From CAYXVF01 sp964468125 (GTDB taxonomy: Bacteria > Myxococcota > XYA12-FULL-58-9 > CAYXVF01): a stretch of DNA of 61,878 nt. The position numbers and the translations under genes were made by a program. The notes under the pieces were generated by a model. The model worked only from the letters and a program-made list of their open reading frames with translations. It was not told the DNA's origin and did no database searches. The DNA is taken from positions 1 to 61,878 of the forward strand of contig CAYXVF010000026.1 in NCBI GenBank assembly GCA_964468125.1. Direction: 5' to 3'. Shown here in pieces: positions 26,518 to 34,466 of this stretch (its first letter is position 1; every line of letters begins with the position of its first letter).

Positions 26518-27620
26518 CCGTCGTCGAGCAGATCCGCGAGGCCGCAGAGCGATTGGGCTTTGCCCGCATGGGGATCTGCTCAGCGGAACGCTTCGAGCGC
26601 GGCGCCAATGCTCTGCACGCCTGGCTCGAGGCGGGCCAACATGGGGAAATGGGCTACATGGCCGAGCATCCAGGACGCGCCGAGCCTCGCTCCTTGCATC
26701 CGACAGCCAAGAGCGTCCTGGTCGTTGCGTTGGCCTACGGCCGTCCCCAGTCCGAGACGCCGGCGCTTCACGGCCGCGTCGCCGCCTACGCGGCCGGCCG
26801 TGACTACCACCTCGTGTTTCGCGAAAAGCTCACGGCCCTCGCCGAAGCGATCGAGGCGATCACCGGAGGTGCCGTGCTGGCACGGGCCTGCGTCGACTCC
26901 GCTCCTCTGCTCGAGCGAGAAGCGGCGGAACGCGCGGGCGTCGGCTTCATCGCGAAGTCCACGATGGCGATCGCCCCCGGGCTCGGCAGCTTTGTCTTGC
27001 TCGGCGAACTCCTGCTCGATCTCGAGCTTCCGGTGAGTACGCCAGCGCGCACACGCTGCGGCAGCTGCACGCGCTGCCTCGACGCCTGTCCAACGGCGGC
27101 CTTCAGCGACCCCTTCGTGCTCGACGCGCGGCGCTGTATCTCCTACCTGACGATCGAATACCGGGGTGTGATCGCGCGAGAGCTGCGGCCACTTCTTGGC
27201 AACTGGATCTTCGGTTGTGACGTGTGTCAGACCGTCTGCCCATTCAACGCGTCGAAGAAACCGCGCCCAGTCGCGCCCGAGCTCGAGGGAAATCGGAGCA
27301 CCCTAAACCTCTGCGCACTGTTGCGGATCGGTTCGGCGGCGCACCGCCGGCTCGTGGCCGACACGCCCCTGCGACGCGCTCCTCGCTGGCAGCTGATGCG
27401 CAATGCGGCAGTCGCGCTCGGCAACAGTGACGACCCGTCGGCGATCCCGGACCTCATCGAAGCACTCCGAGACAATCGCTACCCGCTCGTCCGGGGGCAC
27501 GTGGCTTGGGCCCTCGGGCGCCTGAATGCGCACAAAGCGCTCGAAGTAGCGCTGACGGAAGAATCGGACGACTACGTGCGCGGAGAGATCCGGGATGCGC
27601 TCGGTCAGCTGGCGAGCTGA
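26514..27620 (+). CDS. queG: Epoxyqueuosine reductase QueG
   Basis: This B12- and iron-sulfur-dependent enzyme makes the last step of queuosine in the tRNA wobble position. Two ferredoxin-like cysteine clusters are visible: CGSCTRCLDACP at about 181-192 and CDVCQTVCP near 235-243. A carboxyl-terminal HEAT-like repeat (about 300-368) is also typical. The 368-residue length fits. The start is GTG overlapping the rlmN stop. The last 16 bases overlap the convergent PilZ gene. Confidence 0.95.
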   Translation: MTVVEQIREAAERLGFARMGICSAERFERGANALHAWLEAGQHGEMGYMAEHPGRAEPRSLHPTAKSVLVVALAYGRPQSETPALHGRVAAYAAGRDYHLVFREKLTALAEAIEAITGGAVLARACVDSAPLLEREAAERAGVGFIAKSTMAIAPGLGSFVLLGELLLDLELPVSTPARTRCGSCTRCLDACPTAAFSDPFVLDARRCISYLTIEYRGVIARELRPLLGNWIFGCDVCQTVCPFNASKKPRPVAPELEGNRSTLNLCALLRIGSAAHRRLVADTPLRRAPRWQLMRNAAVALGNSDDPSAIPDLIEALRDNRYPLVRGHVAWALGRLNAHKALEVALTEESDDYVRGEIRDALGQLAS

Positions 27621-28744
27621 ATGCGTTCCAAAGCGTGACCGAGGCCTCGCGCTTCGTTGTTGAACTCGATCGCCACCCCCGCCTTAGACCGGTCAACGTA
27701 TCGAATCGCGCCGTCCAGGCGGATCACTTCGGCGTATTCGTCGTTGCCCCATGGCATTTCGACCTGAAGCTGGACCTCCTCATCCGCTCGAAGACCCGGC
27801 TCCTCTGAGCCGACCCGAACGAGCGCTCCGAGAGATGACAGATTGATGACGTCGGCGGTGGTCTTTCCGGTGGAAGCGGCGAGCTCCCCGCGCCAGTTGA
27901 CTTCGTAGCGGCGCGCGCGACGCCAGGCACGACGCCCCTCGACGTTGATGTGAAGTGATGGTTTCCAGATCCACCCGACGGGCCTGCGATCCCAAGCGAC
28001 AAAGACCTCCGTTCGTTGTGCCCCGAGGCCGATGTACATCCCGTCCACCTGTCGAAGGGCGAAAAACCAGCCCATCGCCGGGACCTTTGCTCGCTCGCGG
28101 GACTTGAAGGCGCCGAGATAGCCCTTTGAGAGCTCCCCCAAGAGCGACTCCGGGCTCAAGGTGGCGCCGCTGACGAGCTGCAGCCACACCCGACGCTCGT
28201 TCGCTCCGAAGCGCGCTTGAACCGGCCAACTCAGGGTCTCCGCATGCCCCTGCTCTCCAACGAGGCTCGTCAGCGCCACCAAAGCCTTGATGACCCGAGC
28301 GCTCGCGTGCGACTCGACGTCGAGGCGGGTGAGGTCGTTGACGATGGCGGCTTCAAAGGAAGGACGCGCCTGCGCATCGACCAGCCGGGCACGGTAGGTT
28401 TCGCCGATGCCTTCGGCGACGAGCGAGCGAATCCCTTCCGGACCCCGCTCGGAGGCACGCGCGAGGGTGGTGAGCGCGAGGGCTGAGGTCGCGACATGCG
28501 GACACACCAAGTGGCGAAGGAGCCCGTAGGCGAACGGATCTCCCCCACCGTTCCGCCTCGCCGGGTCCCACACGACGATCAACGGCGCCTGGGAGCTCGT
28601 GCCGCGCTCTTCCTGTTCCTTTGCGGTCCGAATTGACGCGAGCGGCGCACCGATGCCATTGAGCGGCAGTCCGGCGGCGAGCGCGGTCGCTTCGATGTCC
28701 TCCCGGAGCGTGAGGTCGTAGGTATCCACCGCGAGGTACGTCAT
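27605..28744 (-). CDS. PilZ-domain protein with an unknown N-terminal region
   Basis: The carboxyl-terminal third (about 265-370) of this 379-residue protein is a PilZ domain, the c-di-GMP receptor fold. It shows an RRARRYEV segment with the arginines needed for binding and the NLSSLGALV motif ([D/N]xSxxG). The first 260 residues show no clear family; they are soluble, with mixed helices and strands, and contain a core of unknown fold. A GGDEF-EAL protein is encoded 6 kb away, so c-di-GMP signalling is plausible here. It lies downstream of xthA (61 bases) on the same strand. Confidence 0.8.
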   Translation of the reverse strand: MTYLAVDTYDLTLREDIEATALAAGLPLNGIGAPLASIRTAKEQEERGTSSQAPLIVVWDPARRNGGGDPFAYGLLRHLVCPHVATSALALTTLARASERGPEGIRSLVAEGIGETYRARLVDAQARPSFEAAIVNDLTRLDVESHASARVIKALVALTSLVGEQGHAETLSWPVQARFGANERRVWLQLVSGATLSPESLLGELSKGYLGAFKSRERAKVPAMGWFFALRQVDGMYIGLGAQRTEVFVAWDRRPVGWIWKPSLHINVEGRRAWRRARRYEVNWRGELAASTGKTTADVINLSSLGALVRVGSEEPGLRADEEVQLQVEMPWGNDEYAEVIRLDGAIRYVDRSKAGVAIEFNNEARGLGHALERIQLAS

Positions 28745-28805
28745 TTCCTAGCTCGTACCCCAAATTTTACCAGCAGGCCCCGACACTCGCCGCAATTTAT
28801 GCAGC

Positions 28806-29576
28806 TTACCAGTCGAAGTCGACGACCACGGGCGCGTGATCCGAGGGCTGCTTGCCCTTTCGCTCGTCCCGGTCGATCCATGCGCTCATGCTCGTCTCGT
28901 CGACGGATGCCGTGGCGAGTACCAGATCGATACGGAGCCCGTCCCCTTTTGGAAAGGCGAGCTGTCGGTAATCCCACCACGAAAACACACCCCCGTCCGG
29001 GTTGTGTTTGCGAAACGTATCTTCAAAACCCCAATCGACGAGCTGCTCGAAGAAGCGTCGCGCGTCCGGGTGGCAAAGTACTGAGTTTCGCCATGCTTCA
29101 GGCTTCGCGACGTCGTCGTCATCGGGGGCGATATTGAAATCGCCGCACAAGACGATCGGCTCGTTCGGGTCAAAGGCCCCTTTCAGGTAGTCGAAGAACC
29201 GCTCGAACCAGGCGAGCTTGTAGTTCCACTTCTCGCTGCCGACGGTCGATCCGTTTGGGACGTAGACATCGATCACCCGCAATCCCTCGACGACGGCGGA
29301 CAGCACGCGCGCCTGCGCCTCTTCTCCCTCCCCTGGGATCCCGCTGACCACGTCTTCGGGCGTCGCCTTCGTCACGATCGCAACGCCGTTGTAGGTCTTC
29401 TGGCCATGGACGACGGCGCGATAGCCGCGCTCCTCGAAGGCAGCGAAAGGGAATTTCTCCGTGACGACCTTCAGCTCTTGAAGGCAAAGCACGTCTGGCT
29501 GGTGCGTTTCGACCCACTTTAGGGCGCGCTCTTCCCGCGCTTTGATCGAATTGACGTTCCAGCTGACGATTCTCAT
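28806..29576 (-). CDS. xthA: Exodeoxyribonuclease III
   Basis: ExoIII is an AP endonuclease and 3' to 5' exonuclease of base-excision repair. The 256-residue sequence carries the metal-binding WNVNSI start, LQELK, DVYVPNGS, the GDFNIAP motif and the terminal SDHAPVVVDF with the catalytic His. Length and motifs are complete. Its start overlaps the stop of the M20 dipeptidase gene by four bases (ATGA), making an operon read leftwards. Confidence 0.96.
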   Translation of the reverse strand: MRIVSWNVNSIKAREERALKWVETHQPDVLCLQELKVVTEKFPFAAFEERGYRAVVHGQKTYNGVAIVTKATPEDVVSGIPGEGEEAQARVLSAVVEGLRVIDVYVPNGSTVGSEKWNYKLAWFERFFDYLKGAFDPNEPIVLCGDFNIAPDDDDVAKPEAWRNSVLCHPDARRFFEQLVDWGFEDTFRKHNPDGGVFSWWDYRQLAFPKGDGLRIDLVLATASVDETSMSAWIDRDERKGKQPSDHAPVVVDFDW

Positions 29577-30952
29577 CGTTGCGCGAGCTCGTGATACAGG
29601 TGGATCGCCGACGCAGTGGTTCCTCGCAGATCAACCAGGGATACGCTCTCGTCGATTCCATGCGCATTGGTGTGCGGGTCTTCGATCCCCAGGAGCAACG
29701 CTGGGCCTCCTCCCATCGCGTCACACAGCGATTGAACGATCGGGATGGAGCCCCCGCCGCCCATCACCATCGCAGGCCGCCCGTAGCCGGCTTCGAGGGC
29801 GCGAAGCGCCGCCTGAAATGCCGGATGATCAGTGGCGGTGTACCAAGGGTTCGCGTCCGAATCGGCGGTGAGCGCGAGCTTCAGTCCCCAGGGACAAACA
29901 CTTTCCAGGTGTTTCATCAGCGCCGCGCGGACAGTTTCAGGCTCCTGTTCAGGCACGAGCCTGACACTGATGCGAGCCCAGGCTTCGTGCGTAACGATAT
30001 TGCGCGCGTCTTTGCGTGATGACGCTTGAATCGCGGTGACGGTCAGAGACGGCTGGCGCCAATTGACCGCGTAGGGATTCCCACCGCCGAGAAGCTCGAT
30101 ACCTTCGAGTAGACCGCTCTGCTGTTTGAATGTCTCGACATCCACCGGAAGCGCCTCGATCGACTCCCGCTCTTCGTCACTCAGTGGCCGAACCGAGTCA
30201 TAGACGCCAGGCAAGGTGATCCGCCCCGCGTCATCGACGAGACTCGCGATCATCTTGGCGAGGCCGATCGCCGGGTCCGGCAGAGGTCCTCCCCACAATC
30301 CGCTGTGCACGGGCCCGCGCAGCGCGCTGACGAGAACGTCGACCGCGACCATTCCGCGGAGCGAATTGGTCAGCGAGGGTACCCCGGTGTCGACATTCAC
30401 CGTGTCGCAGACAACGAGCACGTCCGCGCCGAGGCGATCGCGGTGCGTATCGAGAAAGCGATCGAGGTTCGCTGAGCCCACCTCTTCTTCGCCCTCGATC
30501 AAAAACTTCACGTTGACGGGCAAACCGCCGGCGGCCTTCCATGCATCCACCGCAGCGACGTGCACCGCGATTCCCGCCTTGTCATCGCCGGTACCACGGC
30601 CGTAGAGGCGTTCGTTGCGCACCACGGGCTCGAAAGGAGGGCTCGTCCACTCTTCTTCCGGGCCGCTCGGCTGCACGTCGTGATGTGCATAGAGAAGCAG
30701 CGTCGGCGCATCGGCGCTCACCGCGTCCGCCTCCGCGAGCACGTAGGGGTGCGCGCCGTCGAGCTCGAGGATCTCCGCCCGATCGAATCCCCGGGCCAGG
30801 AGCAAGTCTCGGGTGGCAGCGGCGCTGCGCTGCATGTGAACGGGGTCGAAGCCCTCGAACGAGACACTCGGAATTCGGCACAGGGCCTTCAGATCTTCGA
30901 GGTATTGGTCGTCATGGGCGCGATAGTGGGCGATAGCTGCGTTCAAACTCAT
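29573..30952 (-). CDS. M20-family metallodipeptidase
   Basis: This 459-residue dinuclear zinc peptidase resembles dipeptidases of the CPG2 group. Visible ligands and motifs are YAHHDVQPSG, GRGTGDDKAG (bridging Asp), EGEEEVGS (catalytic Glu pair) and later conserved His residues near the end. The start at 30952 (MSLNAAI) is taken instead of one 36 bases upstream because it fits the family beginning. It leads into xthA with a four-base overlap. The substrate is a peptide or acylated amino acid. Confidence 0.9.
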   Translation of the reverse strand: MSLNAAIAHYRAHDDQYLEDLKALCRIPSVSFEGFDPVHMQRSAAATRDLLLARGFDRAEILELDGAHPYVLAEADAVSADAPTLLLYAHHDVQPSGPEEEWTSPPFEPVVRNERLYGRGTGDDKAGIAVHVAAVDAWKAAGGLPVNVKFLIEGEEEVGSANLDRFLDTHRDRLGADVLVVCDTVNVDTGVPSLTNSLRGMVAVDVLVSALRGPVHSGLWGGPLPDPAIGLAKMIASLVDDAGRITLPGVYDSVRPLSDEERESIEALPVDVETFKQQSGLLEGIELLGGGNPYAVNWRQPSLTVTAIQASSRKDARNIVTHEAWARISVRLVPEQEPETVRAALMKHLESVCPWGLKLALTADSDANPWYTATDHPAFQAALRALEAGYGRPAMVMGGGGSIPIVQSLCDAMGGGPALLLGIEDPHTNAHGIDESVSLVDLRGTTASAIHLYHELAQR

Positions 30953-31041
30953 GGCGCCTAGATACGAACGATCGACCCGCTCGAGCAAGGCCCGTCGGCT
31001 TTGGCGCTTTTCCTCTTTCGTTACCCCGAGAATGTGTGGTG

Positions 31042-31047
31042 TATACT
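31042..31047 (+). promoter_or_regulatory. Possible -10 element for a leaderless transcript
   Basis: TATACT ends 9 bases before the ATG at 31057 of the FHA-sigma-54 activator. If used, transcription would start within a few bases of the start codon, with no room for a ribosome binding site. No strong -35 box is apparent. Confidence 0.3.
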
Positions 31048-31056
31048 CTACGCGCC

Positions 31057-32451
31057 ATGGCCGATTCCAAACCTCCCGTCAGCGATTCCGCGCCCCGCTC
31101 GCGCCAAACGACGATCCTGAACGACCGTTCGCAGATCCAACTGCAACGCTGCAAACTCGTGCATGTCTCTGGTCCCAAGGCGGGCAAAGAGCACGAGCTC
31201 TCCCGCCGTCGCGTCACTGTCGGATCCGCGAACGAGTGTGACATTGTGGTCCCAGATGCGACCGTATCTGGAGAGCATTTCGTGATCGTTCGCGACGACC
31301 AGAGCTACCTGCTCCAGGATCTCGGCAGCACGAATGGCACTTTTCTCGACAACTCGCGCATCAAGGAAGCCTACCTTCGCCCCGGCGCGGTGCTGCGCGC
31401 GGGTGACGCCTTCTTTCGCTTCGAGCCGGTCTACGAACGCATCGAGCTCGTTCCGTCGGAGAGCAATGAGTTTGGCGGCCTGCTCGGAACCTCCTACCGC
31501 ATGCGAGAAATCTTCACCGTGCTCGGGAAGGTGGCTCCGACCGAGGCGACGATCTTGCTGCAGGGCGAGACCGGGACGGGTAAAGGCGCCACCACCCGGG
31601 CCATTCACAAACAAAGCAAGCGCTCGAGCGGACCGTTTGTGGTCTTCGACTGCGGCGCTGTTGCGCCCAACCTGGTCGAGAGCGAGCTTTTTGGTCACGA
31701 GCGCGGCGCGTTCACCGGTGCCGTCCAGCAACGGCGTGGCGCCCTCGAACAGGCACAGGGGGGCACGCTCTTCATCGATGAGCTCGCCGAGCTCGCTCTC
31801 GAGCTCCAGCCGAAGCTCCTTCGAGCGCTGGAGGAGCGCGAGTTCAGTCGAGTCGGCAGCCACAAGCCACTGAAAGTCGACTGCCGCATCATTGCAGCCT
31901 CCCAGCGCGATCTTTGGGACGAGGTGAGCGCCGGCCGATTCCGCGAGGACCTCTATTTCCGCCTCGCGGTGGTGACCGTTCCTCTCCCATCACTTCGAGA
32001 GCGACAAGAAGACATCCCGATGCTGGTGGACAAGTTTCTGAGCGAGCTCAACAAGGAGGGCTACGAGACCTTCGATGCGCTCGATCAAGACCTCCAGCGA
32101 AAGCTCATCTCCCACGACTGGCCGGGCAACCTGCGTGAGCTGCGCAATACGGTCGAGAGGATCGCCTTGATGGAAGGCGCTGACCCTTTCATCCGCAGGC
32201 CGCGCTCCAACGATTCGGAGTCCGCGAGCCAAAAGGCGGTGAATGATGGTGACCTCCTACCGGCGGACTATTCTCTGCGGTTCAAAGACGCAAAGGAGCA
32301 GCTCGTCAACGCTTTTGAGCACGAGTATCTGACCCGTCTCCTCGACCGCACGGGGAGCAACATCGCCAAAGCCGCGCGAGAAGCGGGGATCGACCGCAAG
32401 TACCTCTACACCCTCCTCGCGAAGCACAACCTCACCAGTAACGACAACTAG
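31057..32451 (+). CDS. FHA-domain sigma-54-dependent transcription activator
   Basis: This 464-residue enhancer-binding protein has an FHA domain (about 45-115, with SGEH at 71-74 and STNG at 91-94), an AAA+ sigma-54 interaction domain and a Fis-type helix-turn-helix (about 434-458). The AAA+ domain has Walker A GETGTGKG (170-177), GAFTGA (217-222) and Walker B with Asp241-Glu242. It should bind a phosphothreonine partner through the FHA domain and open sigma-54 promoters. The family is greatly expanded in myxobacteria. The start at MADSK is preferred over a GTG 21 bases upstream. The deoxynucleoside kinase gene follows after 7 bases. Confidence 0.92.
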   Translation: MADSKPPVSDSAPRSRQTTILNDRSQIQLQRCKLVHVSGPKAGKEHELSRRRVTVGSANECDIVVPDATVSGEHFVIVRDDQSYLLQDLGSTNGTFLDNSRIKEAYLRPGAVLRAGDAFFRFEPVYERIELVPSESNEFGGLLGTSYRMREIFTVLGKVAPTEATILLQGETGTGKGATTRAIHKQSKRSSGPFVVFDCGAVAPNLVESELFGHERGAFTGAVQQRRGALEQAQGGTLFIDELAELALELQPKLLRALEEREFSRVGSHKPLKVDCRIIAASQRDLWDEVSAGRFREDLYFRLAVVTVPLPSLRERQEDIPMLVDKFLSELNKEGYETFDALDQDLQRKLISHDWPGNLRELRNTVERIALMEGADPFIRRPRSNDSESASQKAVNDGDLLPADYSLRFKDAKEQLVNAFEHEYLTRLLDRTGSNIAKAAREAGIDRKYLYTLLAKHNLTSNDN

Positions 32452-32458
32452 TGTAGCG

Positions 32459-33094
32459 ATGAGCTTCCCCCGCTACATCGCGATCGAAGGGCCCATCGGG
32501 GTCGGCAAGACCACGCTGACGCGAATGCTCGCGGAGCGGCTCGGTGCGCGAGCGGTCTTCGAGGAGTTCTCCGATAACCCGTTCCTTCGCGAGTTCTATG
32601 CCGATCGCGAGCGCGTAGCCTTTCAGACTCAGACCTATTTTCTCGTGGCTCGCTACAAGCAGCAGGAGAGCCTTCGCCAGCATGATCTCTTCGCCCGCGG
32701 CATCGTCAGCGACTACCTGTTCGCGAAGGACCGGATCTTCGCCTACCTCAACTTGAATGAGGAGGAGCTGTCGCTCTACGAGCGAATCTACGAGCTGCTG
32801 CGTCCACGATTGGTCAAACCGGACCTCGTGGTCTACCTGCAGGCCCGTCCGGAGGTCCTCATGAAGCGTATCAAGCTCCGGGGGCGCGACATGGAGTCAC
32901 CGATCGACAGTCACTACCTCGAACGGCTGATGCGCGCCTACAATCAGTTCTTCTTTCACTACGAAGAAACCCCTCTCTTGGTCATCGAAACCAGCGACAT
33001 CGACTTCAAGAACGAATCGAGCCAATTCGAATCGGTGGTCGACCAGATCCGCAAGGCCAAGGCCGGCACGCGCTACTTCGTGCCTCAGACCTAG
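32459..33094 (+). CDS. Deoxynucleoside kinase
   Basis: This 211-residue protein matches the dNK/dGK family, which phosphorylates salvaged deoxynucleosides. It has the P-loop GPIGVGKTT (about 11-19), EEFSDNPFL, the lid region with KRIKLRGRDME and the ERLMRAYNQFF segment. The length is typical. There is no obvious ribosome binding site, and only 7 bases separate it from the FHA activator, so it is likely cotranscribed. The substrate base is unknown. Confidence 0.9.
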   Translation: MSFPRYIAIEGPIGVGKTTLTRMLAERLGARAVFEEFSDNPFLREFYADRERVAFQTQTYFLVARYKQQESLRQHDLFARGIVSDYLFAKDRIFAYLNLNEEELSLYERIYELLRPRLVKPDLVVYLQARPEVLMKRIKLRGRDMESPIDSHYLERLMRAYNQFFFHYEETPLLVIETSDIDFKNESSQFESVVDQIRKAKAGTRYFVPQT

Positions 33095-33158
33095 CGAACG
33101 CATCGTCCGCACACCTGTCGGTCGTGCTGCTCACCGCCTCGTCGACTCAAGGCGACGC

Positions 33159-33941
33159 CTAGAACCGTTCGAGCACTTCTTCCGTGAAGGGCGAGCCGCC
33201 CCCGACAACGATTCGGAGTCGCTCCCGAAGACGCTCCCCGTCGAGCGGGAGATCGAGAAGCGCGGCGACCCCGAGATCCATCAGCGCGGCTATCGTCGGC
33301 ACGTCGTAGAGAGCGCATAGCACCACCAGCTCCGCTGCCGGATAGCGGCGGCGGAGCTCGCTCACGCGAGCTGCGACACCGCGTACTCCGTCTAGGGCGA
33401 CCAGCAGGACGTCCGGCGGCGCTACTGCATTCGGTTTGAGAACCGACAGTCCGACCTCGCGAAGGGCTCGCTCGAGCGTCGCGGCGAGAATGTCGTGGGG
33501 TGCGAGTGCGAGGCCCGTTCGAAGGGCCTTTGGAGCGAGCTCGGAACGGATGGCTTCGCGCCGACGTGCACAGCGGGCGAGGGTCGTCTGGCAGCTCGAC
33601 AGAAGGCGCTCCACGTCAAACGGTTTCTCGATGTATCCGTCTACCCCGAGATCGAGGGACGCACGCGCGCTCTCCAGCGTGCCGTAGCCGGTGATCACGA
33701 GGATCCCAACCGCGGCATCCAACGAGCGGGCGCGGGCGATGAACTGCAGTCCGTTCATGCCCGGCAGATTCTTGTCGACGCACAAGAGATCCACCTGCGA
33801 GCGCTCGAGCACGCCTACCGCTTCTTCGGCGTCTTCGCAGGTCAAAACGCGATTCGCCACTTCGCGCAACGCGAGGGACAGCGTCGCTCGAACGATCTCG
33901 TCGTCGTCCACGACGAGAATCGTTCCCGATCGGTGCGACAT
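33159..33941 (-). CDS. Response regulator with a second, degenerate receiver-like half
   Basis: The first 120 of 260 residues form a canonical receiver: acidic VDDDE, phosphoacceptor Asp56 (CVDKNLPG), Thr84 and Lys106 (EKPF). The carboxyl half (about 145-245) repeats the pattern, with VVLCALYD and MDLGVAALLDLPLDGERL mirroring VITGYG and LDLGVDGYIEKPFDVERL. However, the expected Asp is replaced by Ala and the Lys by Leu. No DNA-binding domain is seen. The start at MSHRSG is chosen as the family-like beginning. It is last in the signalling island. Confidence 0.85.
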   Translation of the reverse strand: MSHRSGTILVVDDDEIVRATLSLALREVANRVLTCEDAEEAVGVLERSQVDLLCVDKNLPGMNGLQFIARARSLDAAVGILVITGYGTLESARASLDLGVDGYIEKPFDVERLLSSCQTTLARCARRREAIRSELAPKALRTGLALAPHDILAATLERALREVGLSVLKPNAVAPPDVLLVALDGVRGVAARVSELRRRYPAAELVVLCALYDVPTIAALMDLGVAALLDLPLDGERLRERLRIVVGGGSPFTEEVLERF

Positions 33942-33967
33942 CGCCAGTGGGGGAGCCACGTGATCTC

Positions 33968-34363
33968 CTAGACGAATTCTTCGATCGTTTGGCCGATCGC
34001 GTCGAGGACCTCGGAGCCAATGAACGGCTTGCGAAGGCACCGCGTTTTTGCGGCTCCAGCGACCATGCATTCGACCCACTCGTCGAGGTATGCGCTCATC
34101 AAGACGACTGGGAAATCGGGACGGAGCTCTCTGATCTGTTGAATCAGCTCCACCCCGCTCTCGCGGCCCAACCGATAGTCGATCACAGCCGCGTCAGCCC
34201 GGCGCTCCAGAACCGCTTCGAGCGCTTCGCCAGGCTCTTGGGCCCGCACCGTGTTGAACCCCTGCTTGTCGAGAAAGGAGCCGAGGTTGAACAGTAGATT
34301 GTCGTCGTCGTCGACAATCAGTATCCGCAACCCACGCTTTGCCGCCGCCGCCACGCTAGACAT
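33968..34363 (-). CDS. Stand-alone receiver-domain response regulator
   Basis: This 131-residue single-domain receiver has the acidic pocket VDDD (18-20), phosphoacceptor Asp62 (AVIDYRLG), Ser90 (VLMSAY) and Lys112 (RKPF), all present. Having no output domain, it would act by protein binding or as a phosphotransfer sink. A strong ribosome binding site (AGGAGGAGGGG) precedes MSSVAA by about 7 bases, which is why I chose this start over one 84 bases upstream. It lies between the GGDEF-EAL gene and another response regulator. Confidence 0.88.
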   Translation of the reverse strand: MSSVAAAAKRGLRILIVDDDDNLLFNLGSFLDKQGFNTVRAQEPGEALEAVLERRADAAVIDYRLGRESGVELIQQIRELRPDFPVVLMSAYLDEWVECMVAGAAKTRCLRKPFIGSEVLDAIGQTIEEFV

Positions 34364-34466
34364 GCTGAGTCCCCTCCTCCTGTTTTCTAATGTAACCGAG
34401 GGGATCATGAAGGGCACGCCGGATGTGCGAAAAGACGCACACCACACATGCCCACACGACGACGGG

